This document shows positions 31,101 through 64,000 of a stretch of 64,000 bases of DNA, in pieces. A program made the position numbers and the translations under genes. The notes beneath the pieces were generated by a model. The model was not told the DNA's origin. It searched no databases and saw only the letters and a list, made by a program, of their open reading frames with translations. Each line of letters starts with the position of its first letter. Position 1 is the stretch's first letter. The DNA is taken from positions 806,001 through 870,000 of the forward strand of contig NZ_CP011533.1 of assembly GCF_001704275.1 (NCBI RefSeq), written 5' to 3'. Source of the DNA: Streptomyces noursei ATCC 11455 (lineage in GTDB: Bacteria > Actinomycetota > Actinomycetes > Streptomycetales > Streptomycetaceae).

Positions 31101-32159
31101 ATGTCCTTTACGTATCCGGTGTCCATGCCGTGGCTCCAGGGCCGCGAGCTCGACTATGTGACGGAGGCCGTCGGCGGCGGCTGGATCTCTTCGCAGGGGC
31201 CGTACGTCAGGCGGTTCGAGGAGGCGTTCGCCGCGTACAACGACGTGCCGTTCGGCGTCGCCTGCTCCTCCGGCACCACGGCGCTGACGCTGGCGCTGCG
31301 CGCGCTGGGCGTCGGCCCCGGTGACGAGGTGATCGTCCCGGAGTTCACGATGATCGCGTCCGCCTGGGCGGTGACCTACACCGGTGCCACGCCGGTGTTC
31401 GTGGACTGCGGCGACGACCTGAACATCGACGTGTCCCGCATCGAGGAGAAGATCACCCCGCGCACCAAAGTGATCATGCCGGTGCACATCTACGGCCGGC
31501 AGTGCGACATGGACGCCGTGCTGAACCTGGCGTACGAGTACAACCTGCGGGTGGTGGAGGACTCCGCCGAGGCGCACGGGGTGCGGCCGCGGGGCGACAT
31601 CGCCTGTTTCTCGCTCTTCGCCAACAAGATCATCTCGGCCGGCGAGGGCGGCGTCTGCCTGACCCACGACCCGCACCTGGCCGAGCAGATGGCCCATCTG
31701 CGGGCGATGGCGTTCACCAAGGACCACAGCTTCCTGCACAAGAAGCTGGCCTACAACTTCCGGATGACCAACATGCAGGCCGCGGTGGCGCTCGCGCAGA
31801 CCGAGCAGCTGGACACCATCCTCGCCCTGCGCCGCGACATCGAGAAGCGCTACGACGAGGCGCTGCGCGACATCCCCGGCATCACGCTGATGCCGCCGCG
31901 CGACGTGCTGTGGATGTACGACCTGCGGGCCGAGCGGCGGGACGAGCTGTGCGCGTACCTCGCCGGCGAGGGCATCGAGACCCGGGTCTTCTTCAAGCCG
32001 ATGAGCCGTCAGCCCGGTTACTTCTCCGCCGACTGGCCCGCGTTGAACGCGGCCCGGCTCAGCGCCGACGGCTTCTATCTGCCGACGCACACCGGACTGA
32101 CCGCACAGGAGCAGGAGTTCATCACCGGCCGGATCCGCGCGTTCTACGGAGTGGCATGA
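31101..32159 (+). CDS. nysDII: GDP-mycosamine synthase aminotransferase NysDII (DegT/DnrJ/EryC1 family)
   Basis: PLP-dependent sugar 3-aminotransferase of 352 residues, predicted to convert GDP-3-keto-6-deoxymannose to GDP-mycosamine. Visible family features are SSGTTAL (PLP phosphate loop, about residue 55), DSAEAHG with the pyridine-nitrogen Asp154, and the Schiff-base Lys176 in FANKIISAGEGG. The ATG at 31101 follows a GAGGAAG at 31083. The stop TGA overlaps the nysN start (ATGA at 32156-32159), so translation of the two is probably coupled. It lies between the glycosyltransferase and the P450 in one operon, which fits a sugar-pathway role. Length agrees with NysDII as remembered. Confidence 0.93.
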   Translation: MSFTYPVSMPWLQGRELDYVTEAVGGGWISSQGPYVRRFEEAFAAYNDVPFGVACSSGTTALTLALRALGVGPGDEVIVPEFTMIASAWAVTYTGATPVFVDCGDDLNIDVSRIEEKITPRTKVIMPVHIYGRQCDMDAVLNLAYEYNLRVVEDSAEAHGVRPRGDIACFSLFANKIISAGEGGVCLTHDPHLAEQMAHLRAMAFTKDHSFLHKKLAYNFRMTNMQAAVALAQTEQLDTILALRRDIEKRYDEALRDIPGITLMPPRDVLWMYDLRAERRDELCAYLAGEGIETRVFFKPMSRQPGYFSADWPALNAARLSADGFYLPTHTGLTAQEQEFITGRIRAFYGVA

Positions 32160-33352
32160 GCACCGAAGCCGACGCGCGGACCGCCGCGCCGCAGTGCCCG
32201 GTGGCCTTCCCGCTGCGCAGGCCGGGCCGGCCCTTCCCCCCGCCGGAGTACGCGACCTACCGCGGCGGGGCGGGCCTGGTCCGCTCCGAACTCCCCAGCG
32301 GCCCGGTCTGGTTGGTGACCCGGCACGAGGACGTCCGGGCGGTGCTGACCGACCCCCGGATCAGCGCCGACCCCTCCAAACCCGGTTTCCCCAAGGCCGG
32401 TCGGACCGGTGGGGCCCCGTCGCAGTACGAGGTGCCGGGGTGGTTCGTGGCGATGGACCCACCGGAGCACGGCCGGTTCCGCAAGACCTTGATCCCCGAG
32501 TTCACCGTGCGCAAGGTGCGGGAACTGCGGCCGGTGATCCAGCAGATCGTGGACGAGCGGATCGACGCGATGCTGGCCGCGGGCACCTCGGCGGACCTCG
32601 TCGAGTCCTTCGCGCTGCCGGTGCCGTCCCTGGTGATCTCCAGTCTGCTCGGGGTGCCCAAGGTCGACCGGGACTTCTTCGAGGACCGGACCCGGGTGCT
32701 GGTCCGGCTCAGTTCGACCGACGAGGAGCGCGACAAGGCGACCCAGGCGCTGCTGCGCTATCTGGGCCGACTCATCCAGATCAAGCAGCGGCGACCCGGT
32801 GACGACCTGATCAGCCGGCTGATCGCCGCGGGCACACTGTCCCGGCAGGAGCTGTCCGGGGTGGCGATGCTGCTGCTGATCGCCGGGCACGAGACGACGG
32901 CGAACAACATCGGCCTGGGCGTGGTGCAGTTGCTCACCAACCCGCGGTGGATCGGCGACGACCGGATCGTCGAGGAACTGCTGCGCTACTACTCGGTGGC
33001 CGATCTGGTGGCATTCCGGGTGGCCGTCGAGGACGTGGAGATCGGCGGTCAGCTGATCCGGGCCGGCGAGGGCATCGTGCCGCTGATCGCCGCCGCCAAC
33101 CACGACGCCACGGCCTTCGCGGCGCCCTCGGAGTTCGACCCCGAGCGCTCGGCGCGCTCGCACGTGGCGTTCGGCTACGGTGTCCACCAGTGCCTGGGCC
33201 AGAACCTGGTGCGGGAGGAGATGGACATCGCCTACCGCACGCTCTTCGCCCGGATCCCCTCCCTCACGCTCGCCGTGCCGGTGGAGGAACTGCCGTTGAA
33301 GTACGACGGGGTGCTGTTCGGCCTGCACGAACTGCCCGTCACCTGGAAGTGA
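32156..33352 (+). CDS. nysN: Cytochrome P450 NysN (C16 methyl to carboxyl oxidase)
   Basis: Soluble bacterial P450 of 398 residues. The heme ligand is Cys346 in FGYGVHQCLGQ. The I-helix AGHETT (Glu246, Thr247, Thr248) is canonical and an ExxR motif (EELLR) is present. By homology to NysN and AmphN it should oxidise the exocyclic methyl at C16 to the carboxylate, using electrons from the ferredoxin encoded next. The start overlaps the nysDII stop by four bases and 64 bp separate it from nysM. Distinguishing it from the other P450 (nysL) rests on position and orientation. Confidence 0.9.
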   Translation: MSTEADARTAAPQCPVAFPLRRPGRPFPPPEYATYRGGAGLVRSELPSGPVWLVTRHEDVRAVLTDPRISADPSKPGFPKAGRTGGAPSQYEVPGWFVAMDPPEHGRFRKTLIPEFTVRKVRELRPVIQQIVDERIDAMLAAGTSADLVESFALPVPSLVISSLLGVPKVDRDFFEDRTRVLVRLSSTDEERDKATQALLRYLGRLIQIKQRRPGDDLISRLIAAGTLSRQELSGVAMLLLIAGHETTANNIGLGVVQLLTNPRWIGDDRIVEELLRYYSVADLVAFRVAVEDVEIGGQLIRAGEGIVPLIAAANHDATAFAAPSEFDPERSARSHVAFGYGVHQCLGQNLVREEMDIAYRTLFARIPSLTLAVPVEELPLKYDGVLFGLHELPVTWK

Positions 33353-33416
33353 GCCCGGTCGGGCCGCCCGGCGGCGGCCCGACCCCGGCGACGAACCGAC
33401 CCTCGGAGGAACGATC

Positions 33417-33611
33417 GTGCGCATCACCGTGGACCCCGGCCGCTGTGTCGGGGCCGGCCAGTGCGTCCTGACCGCACCGGACCTGTTCGACCAGGACGAC
33501 GACGGTCTGGTGACCGTCCTGGCCGGGGCGGCGGACGCCGCGGATCCCGGCGACGTACGCGACGCGGCGGCGCTCTGCCCGTCCGGGGCGATCAGCGTCG
33601 CGGCGGACTGA
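33417..33611 (+). CDS. nysM: 3Fe-4S ferredoxin NysM
   Basis: Ferredoxin of 64 residues, matching NysM. Cluster ligands are Cys10, Cys16 and Cys54 (CVGAGQC ... CPSGAI), three cysteines as in Streptomyces P450-partner [3Fe-4S] ferredoxins. It starts with GTG at 33417, with GGAGGA 6 bp upstream (33405-33410), which decides the start. It is last in the rightward operon and probably supplies electrons to NysN and perhaps NysL. A hairpin terminator follows 19 bp after the stop. Confidence 0.94.
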   Translation: MRITVDPGRCVGAGQCVLTAPDLFDQDDDGLVTVLAGAADAADPGDVRDAAALCPSGAISVAAD

Positions 33612-33630
33612 GGAGCCCGCTCCCCCGTGC

Positions 33631-33667
33631 GTGAGGGCCCCCGGCCGAGCGGGGCGGGGGCCCTCAC
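33631..33667. terminator. Bidirectional hairpin terminator between nysM and nysL
   Basis: A perfect 13-bp inverted repeat (GTGAGGGCCCCCG at 33631-33643 with its complement at 33655-33667) encloses an 11-nt loop. It lies in the 98-bp gap between the convergent nysM and nysL stops. There is no T-run, which is common for Streptomyces terminators. It can serve both converging transcripts. Confidence 0.85.
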
Positions 33668-33709
33668 TTCCGCCTGCCCGGAACCGGGCCGGGCGGGTCC
33701 GACATCACG

Positions 33710-41242
<7,533 letters not shown>

Positions 41243-41297
41243 GGTCCGTGAAACCTTCCTCAGATGTGGTGCGCGCGAGCGACGGGAGTGGGGCGGG

Positions 41298-57602
<16,305 letters not shown>

Positions 57603-57622
57603 CGTCTGCTCCATCAATCGCG

Positions 57623-60600
57623 CTACAGGTCGGACTGGCCGTTGAGCGCGGCCCGCACCAGGTCTGCCACTGTCATCGAGTCGACGGACTCGCCGTCGTC
57701 GCCGTCCGCGGCCCGGCCGCCGCGTCCGGCGAGCTGGAGCAGGGGCTCCAGGACCCCGATCTCCCGCAGTTGGTCGAGCGGGACGGAGGCCAGCAGGGCC
57801 CGGATCTCCGTCTCGTCGTCGGACCCGGCGGGCTCGTCCGGGAAGAGCCCGCCGAGGATGTGCTCCCCCAGGACCAGGGGGGTCGGGTGGTCGAACACCA
57901 GCGTCGCCGGCAGGTTCAGGCCGGTGGCCGCGCTCAGTTGGTTGCGCAGCTCGACGGCGCCGAGCGAGTCGACACCCAGGTCGCGGAAGGACCGTTCGGC
58001 GGCGACCGCTTCGGTGTCGGGGTAGCCGAGCACCTGCGCGGCGCGGGTGCGCACCAGGTCCACAACGGTGTCCAGGCGGCGGGCGGGCGGCAGCGCGGCC
58101 AGTCGGGCGGCCAGCCCGCCGCCGTCCGCGGCCTGCTCCGCCTGGGCGGCGAGCGCCTCGCGGTAGCCGGGGAACTCCCGCAGCAGGGCGCTGGGTCGGC
58201 TGCCGCCGAAGGCGCCGGCGAACCGGTCCAGGGCCACCTCGGCGACCACCGCGGTCGGCTCCTTCTCGGCGACCAGGCGCAGCAGGGCTTCCACGGCGAG
58301 GTGCGGGTCCATGGCGCCGACGCCGGCGCGCCGGGCGGCCTCGTCCGCGCCGTCGGCGTCGGCCATGCCGCCGCCTCCCCAGGCACCCCAGGAGACCGAG
58401 GTGGCGGGCAGGCCGAGCACCCGGCGCTGTTCGGCGAGCGCGTCCAGGACGGCGTTGGCAGCGGCGTAGTTGGCCTGGCCCGGGTTGCCGACCGCGGCGG
58501 AGGCGGAGGAGAAGAGGACGAACGCGGCCAGCTCGCGGTCGCGGGTCAGCTCGTCCAGCAGCAGGGCCGAGGTGACCTTGGCGCGGAACACCTCCTGGAA
58601 CCGCTCGGGGGTGAGCCGGTCCAGTACGCCGTCGTCGAGGACGCCGGCGGTGTGCACCACACCGGTCAGCGGCCGGTCGGCGGGCAGCGCGTCCAGGACG
58701 GCCGTCAGCTGGTCGCGGTCGGCGACGTCGCAGGCGGCGACCGTGACGTCGGTGCCCAACGCGTCCAGTTCCGCGCGCAGTTCCGCCGCACCGGGAGCGT
58801 CCGGGCCGCGGCGGCTGAGCAGGACGAGGTGCTGGGCGCCGTCCTTGGCCAGGCGGCGGGCGACGTGCGCGCCGAGGGCGCCGGTGCCGCCGGTGACCAG
58901 GACGGTGCCGGACGGGTGCCAGGGCCGGGACGGCTTGCGGCCGGGAGCCGGCACCAGGCGGCGGGCGAGCACCGCGGTGCCGCGCACGGCGACCTGGTCC
59001 TCGCCGTCCAGACCGGCCAGGACGGCGGCGAGGCCGGCCGCGGACCGCTCGTCGGGCTCCTCCGGCAGGTCCACCAGGCCGCCCCAGCGCTGCGGGTACT
59101 CAAGGGCCGCGACCCGGCCCAGGCCCCAGACGGCGCCTTGGAGCGGTCGGTGCGGCCGGTCGGTGCGGCCGGCGGAGACGGCGCTGCGGGTGACGCACCA
59201 CAGCGGTGCGTCGACGCCGGCGTCGCCGAGGGCCTGGAGGAGGGTGGTGGTCAGGGCGGTCCCCTCGGGCACCGCGCCGGTGAGCTCCTCGCGCAGGGCC
59301 AGCAGGGAGATTACGCCGCCGAAGCGGGTGCCGTCGGCGGTGCGGGCCGCGATCGCGTCGGCCAGCGCGGCCCGGTCGGCCTCCGCGACCTCCAGATGCA
59401 CGAGGTGGGTACCGAGGCCGTCCAGGGTGGTGGTCACCCAGGGGTCGTCGGCGAAGCCCTCGGGGACCACCGCGAGCCAGGTGCCGCTGAGCGCCTTGCG
59501 GTGTGCCAGGGCGGCGCCGGTGAGCCGCTTCCAGACGATGCGGTGGCGCCAGCCTGCCAGTTGGGACTCGTCGGCCTGGCGGCTGCGCCAGTCCATCAGG
59601 GCCGGCAGCACCTTGGACAGTGCGTCGCTCTCGACGTCGAGTACGGATTCCAATGCGGTGAAGTCCTCCTGTGCGACGGCGTCCCAGAAGGCCGCGTCGG
59701 TCTCGGCCGGCTGTCCGGCTGCCGGGGCGGCCGATGCGGCGCCCGGAAGGGACTCCGGCCAGAAGCGGCCGCGCTGGAAGGGGTACGTCGGAAGGTCCAG
59801 CCACTGGGCGCCGCGGCCGGCGAAGTACGCGTCCCAGCGCGGACCCGCGCCGTGGACGTGCAGTCGCGCGACGGCGCCGACCAGCGTCTCGTCCTCGTCG
59901 CGGTTGCGGCGCAGGGCCGGGACGACGACGGCGTCCGGTGCGCACTGGCGGGCCATGGCCGACAGCACGGCGTCCGGGCCGAGTTCGAGGAAGAGGTGCA
60001 CGCCGCGGTCGGCCATGGTGCGCACGCCGTCGGCGAACCGTACGGTGCCGCGGACGTGGCGCACCCAGTAGTCGGCGGAGCACAGGTCGGCCGCGTCGGC
60101 GACGTCCCCGGTGAGGTTGGAGACCACGGGGATGCGCGGCGGGTGGTATTCCAGGCCCTCGGCGACGGTGCGGAAGTCCGCCAGCATCGGGTCCATGAGG
60201 TGCGAGTGGAAGGCGTGGCTGACCCGCAGCCGGGTGGTGCGGTGGCCCCGTTCGGCCAGCGCCTGGCCCAGGGCGGTCACGGCGTCGCCCGCGCCGGAGA
60301 GGACCACGGCGGTCGGTCCGTTGACCGCGGCGAGGGACACGCCGTCGGTGAGGAGCGGGGTGACCTCGTCCTCGGTGGCCTCGACGGCGATCATGGCGCC
60401 GCCGGCCGGGAGGCGCTGCATGAGGGCGGCGCGGGCGGCGACCAGGCGGCAGGCGTCGTCCAGGGAGAGCACCCCGGCGACGTGGGCCGCGGCGAGCTCG
60501 CCGACGGAGTGGCCGGCCACGAAGTCGGGCCGCACGCCCCAGGATTCGATCAGGCGGTAGAGCGCGACTTCGACGGCGAACAGGGCGGGCTGGGTGTTCC

Positions 60601-63600
60601 CGGTGGCGTGCAGCGCCTCCTCGTCGGTGCCCCAGACGACGTCCCGCAGGGGGGTGTCGAGCCGGTCGTCGAGGCGGGCCAGTACGGAGTCGAACGCCTC
60701 GGCGAACACCGGGTGGCGCTCGTGCAGTTCGCGGCCCATGCCCAGGCGCTGGGAGCCCTGGCCGGAGAAGAGCACGGCGCGCTTTCCGGTGCCCTGGAGG
60801 TGGTGTTCGGCGGTGTGCGGGGCGGTGGTGCCCTCGGCGACGGCGGTCAGGCCGGTGCGGAGGCCGTCGTGGTCGGTGGCGGTGATCGCGGCCCGGTGCT
60901 CGAAGGCGGCCCGGGTGGTCGCCAGGGAGTACGCCAGGTCGGCGGCCCGGGTGTCGGGGTGGGCGGTGAGGCGGGCCAGGAGTCGGCGGGCCTGGGCGCG
61001 CAGGGCGTTCTGCGAGCGGCCGGAGAGCAAGAACGGCAGCGGGGCGCCGTCGTCCGCGGGGCGCGCGGGGAGTTCCTCGCGCGGCGGCTGCTCCAGGATG
61101 GCGTGGGCGTTGGTGCCGCTGGCGCCGAAGGAGGAGACGGCGGCGCGGCGCGGCCGACCGGAGTCGGGCCACGGGGTCCTGGCGGTGAGCAGGTGGGCGC
61201 GGCCGGCGGTCCAGTCCACGTGCGACGAGGGGTTCTCGGCGTACAGGGAGCGCGGCAGTTCGCCGTGCTGCATGGCGAGGACCATCTTGATGACGCCGCC
61301 GACGCCGGAGGCGGCCTGGGTGTGGCCGATGTTGGACTTGAGCGAGCCGAGCAGCACGGGCCGCTCGCGGTCCTGGCCGTAGGTGGCGAGCAGGGCCTGG
61401 GCCTCGATGGGGTCGCCGAGCCTGGTGCCGGTGCCGTGGGCCTCGACGGCGTCGATGTCGGCGGGGCGCAGTCGGGCGTTGGCGAGGGCCTGGCGGATGA
61501 CGCGCTGCTGGGCGGGGCCGCTGGGGGCGGTCAGGCCGTTGGACGCGCCGTCCTGGTTGATGGCGGAGCCGCGGAGCACGGCGAGGACGCGGTGGCCGTT
61601 GCGGCGGGCGTCGGAGAGCCGTTCGACGACGAGCATGCCCACGCCTTCGGACCAGCCGGTGCCGTTGGCGTCGTCGGAGAAGGCGCGGCAGCGGCCGTCC
61701 GGCGACAGGGCGCCCTGGGCGCTGAACTCGACGAAGCCCACCGGGGTGGCCATCACGGTGACGCCGCCGGCCAGCGCGATCGAGCATTCGCCGGCGCGCA
61801 GGGCCTGCGCGGCCAGGTGCAGCGCGACCAGCGACGAGGAGCAGGCGGTGTCGACCGACACGGTGGGGCCCTGGATGCCGAAGGTGTAGGCGAGGCGACC
61901 GGAGAGCAGGCTGGCGGACTGGGCGGTCTGCCACTGCCCGGCCTCCTCCGGCGGCCGGTAGTCGCCGGAGCCGCCGCCGACGAAGACGCCGGTGGTGCCG
62001 CTGCCGCGCAGCGTCGCCGGGTCGATGCCGGCCCGCTCCAGGGCCTCCCAGGACGTTTCGAGCAGGATCCGCTGCTGCGGGTCCATCACCAGGGCCTCGC
62101 GCGGCGAGATGCCGAACAGGCCGGGGTCGAAGTCGGTGGCGTCGTAGAGGAATCCGCCCTGGGCGGTGGCACTGCGGCCCGGTCCGTCGCCGGCGAGCGC
62201 GGCCAGGTCCCAGCCGCGGTCGGTCGGGAAGTCGCCGACCGCGTCGACCTCGTCGCCGACCAGCTGCCACAGGTCCTCGGGCGAGGTGACCCCGCCGGGG
62301 TAGCGGCAGGCCATGCCGACGATGACGATCGCGTCGTCGTCGGCACCGAGGGCGACGGGGGCGGCCACCGGTGCGGCGGAGTCGCTCGCCTCGCCGAGGA
62401 GTTGGGCGCGCAGGTGGGCGGCGAGGGCGGCCGGGTTGGGGTGGTCGAAGACGAGGGTGGCGGGCAGGGTGAGGCCGGTTTCCGCGGTGAGCTGGTTGCG
62501 CAGGTCGACCGCGGTCAGCGAGTCGAAGCCCAGGTCGCGGAAGGGCAGGTCGGGTTCGAGCAGGTCGTGGTCGGCGTGGCCGAGGACGGTCGCGGCCTTC
62601 TCGGTGACCAGTGCCAGCAGGATGGCGTCGTGGTCCGCGGCGGGCTGCTCGGCGAGCCACCGGCCGTAGTCGCCGGCGGCGGTCTTCCGGTCGGCGCGGT
62701 CCCGGGCGGCCTCCGCGAGCGCGCCGCGGGCCTCGGGCAGGGCGTCGAACAGGGCGGTGCGGCGGGCCTCGTGGTGGAGGGGCGCGAAGGTCTCCCAGCG
62801 GACGTCGGCGACCGCCTCGGCGGCGGACCCGTCGGCGACGGCCCGGCTGAGGGCGGTCAGTGCGGTGTCCGCGTCCATCACCGGCAGGCCGTTCATCCGC
62901 AGGTGCGCGGCGAGGGACGGGCCGACCAGGTCGGCCCAGGCGCCCCAGGCGACGGCCAGTGCCGGGGTGCCGCGGTCGCGGCAGGCGCGGGCGAAGGCGT
63001 CGAGGTAGGCGCCGGACGCGGCCTCGGCGGCCCGGCCGCGCACGCCCCAGAGCCCGGCGATGGAGCCGAAGAGGACGAAGGCGTCCAGCGGCCGGCCGGT
63101 GAGGGCGGCGCCTAGGGCGGTGACGGGGGCGAGTGCGGCGGACAGCTCGGCCGCGGTGCCGGGGGCGGCGTCGGCCTCCGGCGCGTACACGACCGCGGTG
63201 AGCGGGGTGTCGTCGGGCAGTCCGTCGAGGAGCGCGGCGAAGCCGTCCGGGGCGGTGGGGTCGTGGTCCACGACGGTGATCCGGGCGCCGAGCGCGGCCA
63301 GTTCGGCCGTCAGGGCCTCGGTGTCCGCGGCGGTCGTGGTGCCGTCGGGGGCGGTCAGGACGAGGTGGCGGGCGCCCTCGCGGACCAGCCAGCGGGCGGC
63401 CCGGCCGCCCATGGTGCCGGTGCCGCCGGTGCCGCCGACAACCAGGACGGTGCCGGTCGGCAGCCAGGTGGCACCGTCGGCGGCGGCCGGCGTACGGACC
63501 AGGCGACGGGCGTGGACGCCGGTGGCGCGGACCGCGATCTCGGCCTCGGTGCCCGGCGCGGCCAGGTGCGCGGCGAGCAGCCCGGCGGCGTGCGCGTCGG

Positions 63601-64000
63601 TGTCGGCGGGCAGGTCGGCCAGGCCGCCGAAGCGGTCCGGGTGGTCCAGCGCGGCGACCCGGCCCAGGCCCCACAGGGCGGCCTGGCCGACGGCGGTCGG
63701 GGCCTCCCCCGCGACCGCGACGGCGCCGCGGGTGACGCACCACAGGGGCGCGTGCACGCCGGCCTCGTCCAGGGTGGCGAGGAGGGCGGCGGGCCAGGCG
63801 CCGTCCGCGGGCAGCCCCTCGGACGCGGCGGCGAGCAGCGACACCACGACGCGCCAGGGTGTGTCGCCGGCGGCCGTCAACTGCTCGGCCAGGGCGTCGG
63901 GTTCGGCCGTGACGGTGTCGGCGCCGAGCGCGTCGGCGACGGCCGTCATCCACGCGGTGTCGCGGTTCCCGGCCGGGACGAGGACCAGGGCGCGGCCGGC
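57623..64000 (-). CDS. nysI: Polyene type I PKS NysI, 3' part: end of module 13 and module 14 (5' end outside window)
   Basis: The last 2,125 residues of a larger PKS that enters from the right edge in an open frame; NysI as remembered is about 9,480 residues carrying modules 9-14. In the window: KR of module 13, which has lost Tyr and Asn of its active site; ACP13 (Ser codon ending at 62521); module 14 KS-AT-KR-ACP; then a C-terminal docking segment ending [15 protein letters not shown]. The stop TAG is at 57623-57625, 20 bp before the nysJ start, so the two are probably co-translated. The apparent internal ATG at 63949 is not the start, since KR-domain sequence continues above it. A dead KR13 matches the C13 ketone/hemiketal of the nystatin-amphotericin family, which supports the module numbering. 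Confidence 0.93.
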   Translation of the reverse strand, partial: AGRALVLVPAGNRDTAWMTAVADALGADTVTAEPDALAEQLTAAGDTPWRVVVSLLAAASEGLPADGAWPAALLATLDEAGVHAPLWCVTRGAVAVAGEAPTAVGQAALWGLGRVAALDHPDRFGGLADLPADTDAHAAGLLAAHLAAPGTEAEIAVRATGVHARRLVRTPAAADGATWLPTGTVLVVGGTGGTGTMGGRAARWLVREGARHLVLTAPDGTTTAADTEALTAELAALGARITVVDHDPTAPDGFAALLDGLPDDTPLTAVVYAPEADAAPGTAAELSAALAPVTALGAALTGRPLDAFVLFGSIAGLWGVRGRAAEAASGAYLDAFARACRDRGTPALAVAWGAWADLVGPSLAAHLRMNGLPVMDADTALTALSRAVADGSAAEAVADVRWETFAPLHHEARRTALFDALPEARGALAEAARDRADRKTAAGDYGRWLAEQPAADHDAILLALVTEKAATVLGHADHDLLEPDLPFRDLGFDSLTAVDLRNQLTAETGLTLPATLVFDHPNPAALAAHLRAQLLGEASDSAAPVAAPVALGADDDAIVIVGMACRYPGGVTSPEDLWQLVGDEVDAVGDFPTDRGWDLAALAGDGPGRSATAQGGFLYDATDFDPGLFGISPREALVMDPQQRILLETSWEALERAGIDPATLRGSGTTGVFVGGGSGDYRPPEEAGQWQTAQSASLLSGRLAYTFGIQGPTVSVDTACSSSLVALHLAAQALRAGECSIALAGGVTVMATPVGFVEFSAQGALSPDGRCRAFSDDANGTGWSEGVGMLVVERLSDARRNGHRVLAVLRGSAINQDGASNGLTAPSGPAQQRVIRQALANARLRPADIDAVEAHGTGTRLGDPIEAQALLATYGQDRERPVLLGSLKSNIGHTQAASGVGGVIKMVLAMQHGELPRSLYAENPSSHVDWTAGRAHLLTARTPWPDSGRPRRAAVSSFGASGTNAHAILEQPPREELPARPADDGAPLPFLLSGRSQNALRAQARRLLARLTAHPDTRAADLAYSLATTRAAFEHRAAITATDHDGLRTGLTAVAEGTTAPHTAEHHLQGTGKRAVLFSGQGSQRLGMGRELHERHPVFAEAFDSVLARLDDRLDTPLRDVVWGTDEEALHATGNTQPALFAVEVALYRLIESWGVRPDFVAGHSVGELAAAHVAGVLSLDDACRLVAARAALMQRLPAGGAMIAVEATEDEVTPLLTDGVSLAAVNGPTAVVLSGAGDAVTALGQALAERGHRTTRLRVSHAFHSHLMDPMLADFRTVAEGLEYHPPRIPVVSNLTGDVADAADLCSADYWVRHVRGTVRFADGVRTMADRGVHLFLELGPDAVLSAMARQCAPDAVVVPALRRNRDEDETLVGAVARLHVHGAGPRWDAYFAGRGAQWLDLPTYPFQRGRFWPESLPGAASAAPAAGQPAETDAAFWDAVAQEDFTALESVLDVESDALSKVLPALMDWRSRQADESQLAGWRHRIVWKRLTGAALAHRKALSGTWLAVVPEGFADDPWVTTTLDGLGTHLVHLEVAEADRAALADAIAARTADGTRFGGVISLLALREELTGAVPEGTALTTTLLQALGDAGVDAPLWCVTRSAVSAGRTDRPHRPLQGAVWGLGRVAALEYPQRWGGLVDLPEEPDERSAAGLAAVLAGLDGEDQVAVRGTAVLARRLVPAPGRKPSRPWHPSGTVLVTGGTGALGAHVARRLAKDGAQHLVLLSRRGPDAPGAAELRAELDALGTDVTVAACDVADRDQLTAVLDALPADRPLTGVVHTAGVLDDGVLDRLTPERFQEVFRAKVTSALLLDELTRDRELAAFVLFSSASAAVGNPGQANYAAANAVLDALAEQRRVLGLPATSVSWGAWGGGGMADADGADEAARRAGVGAMDPHLAVEALLRLVAEKEPTAVVAEVALDRFAGAFGGSRPSALLREFPGYREALAAQAEQAADGGGLAARLAALPPARRLDTVVDLVRTRAAQVLGYPDTEAVAAERSFRDLGVDSLGAVELRNQLSAATGLNLPATLVFDHPTPLVLGEHILGGLFPDEPAGSDDETEIRALLASVPLDQLREIGVLEPLLQLAGRGGRAADGDDGESVDSMTVADLVRAALNGQSDL
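57850..62342 (-). other. PKS module 14 (KS-AT-KR-ACP)
   Basis: KS active Cys codon ends at 61843 (TACSSS); AT Ser codon ends at 60508 in GHSVG with HAFH (malonyl); no DH, only the short KR linker; KR with GGTGALG, LDD and Tyr codon ending at 58468; ACP Ser codon ending at 57967 in LGVDSL. Predicted to leave the C11 hydroxyl. Confidence 0.9.
62400..64000 (-). other. Module 13 KR (inactive) and ACP, truncated at window edge
   Basis: The KR keeps a modified cofactor loop ([11 protein letters not shown]) and the Ser of its triad, but the catalytic Tyr is Glu (codon ending at 63025) and the Asn four residues on is Gly, in [15 protein letters not shown]. Such a KR should not reduce, leaving the beta-ketone at C13. 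The ACP keeps its Ser in GFDSL. Confidence 0.88.

Noticed and set aside
29331..33709. Possibility that two different PKS clusters abut here
   Set aside because: The two halves carry the complementary beginning and end of one polyene assembly line, and the intervening genes are the matching tailoring set.
63949..63951. ATG at 63949 as the start of nysI
   Set aside because: Open frame with KR-like sequence continues to the window edge, and starting here would cut into a KR domain.

Overview
The window lies inside a large type I modular polyketide synthase (PKS) locus from a high-GC actinomycete, almost certainly Streptomyces. Codon third positions are overwhelmingly G/C and almost all the DNA is coding. 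Domain order, tailoring genes and gene sizes identify it as a nystatin/amphotericin-type polyene macrolide cluster. In-window protein lengths (NysA 1366, NysB 3192, NysK 2066, NysL 394, NysN 398, NysDII 352, NysM 64) match what I remember of the Streptomyces noursei nystatin A1 cluster. I could not check this against a database. I therefore read the window as that cluster or a very close relative, not as an unknown system.

Layout, left to right. (1) Leftward genes nysC (1-15586, 3' end outside the window; modules 3, 4 and most of 5), nysB (15606-25184; modules 1 and 2) and nysA (25230-29330; loading module). (2) A 358-bp divergent promoter region (29331-29688). (3) A rightward tailoring operon: nysDI glycosyltransferase, nysDII aminotransferase, nysN P450 and nysM ferredoxin (29689-33611). 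(4) A strong bidirectional hairpin terminator (33631-33667). (5) Leftward nysL P450 (33710-34894), nysK (35042-41242; module 18 plus thioesterase), nysJ (41298-57602; modules 15-17) and nysI (57623-64000, 5' end outside; end of module 13 and module 14). The real nysC and nysI reading frames leave the window without a stop or a start respectively. No tRNA, rRNA, CRISPR array or insertion sequence was seen.

How it works together. NysA decarboxylates malonate, using a KS whose Cys is replaced by Ser, to give the acetyl starter. NysB adds two methylmalonate units (C36 and C34 methyls; C37 and C35 oxygens). NysC begins the polyene: modules 3 and 4 have KR+DH, and module 5 also has an ER, which predicts the saturated C28-C29 bond separating diene from tetraene in nystatin. 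At the far end, dead KR13 leaves the C13 ketone for the hemiketal, and KR14 gives C11-OH. Module 15 (DH-ER-KR) gives a saturated C9, modules 16-18 give C7-, C5- and C3-OH, and the thioesterase closes the ring. ER in module 15, rather than 16, is the nystatin pattern rather than the amphotericin pattern. NysN with NysM should oxidise the C16 methyl to carboxyl, NysDII makes GDP-mycosamine, NysDI attaches it at C19, and NysL hydroxylates late (C10 in nystatin).

The most notable sequence-level features are long near-identical DNA blocks between modules (ER5/ER15, KS4/KS5, AT16/AT17), sharply bounded patches of unusual synonymous codon use, domains kept after loss of catalytic residues, and two candidate PAS-LuxR operators in the nysA/nysDI divergent region.
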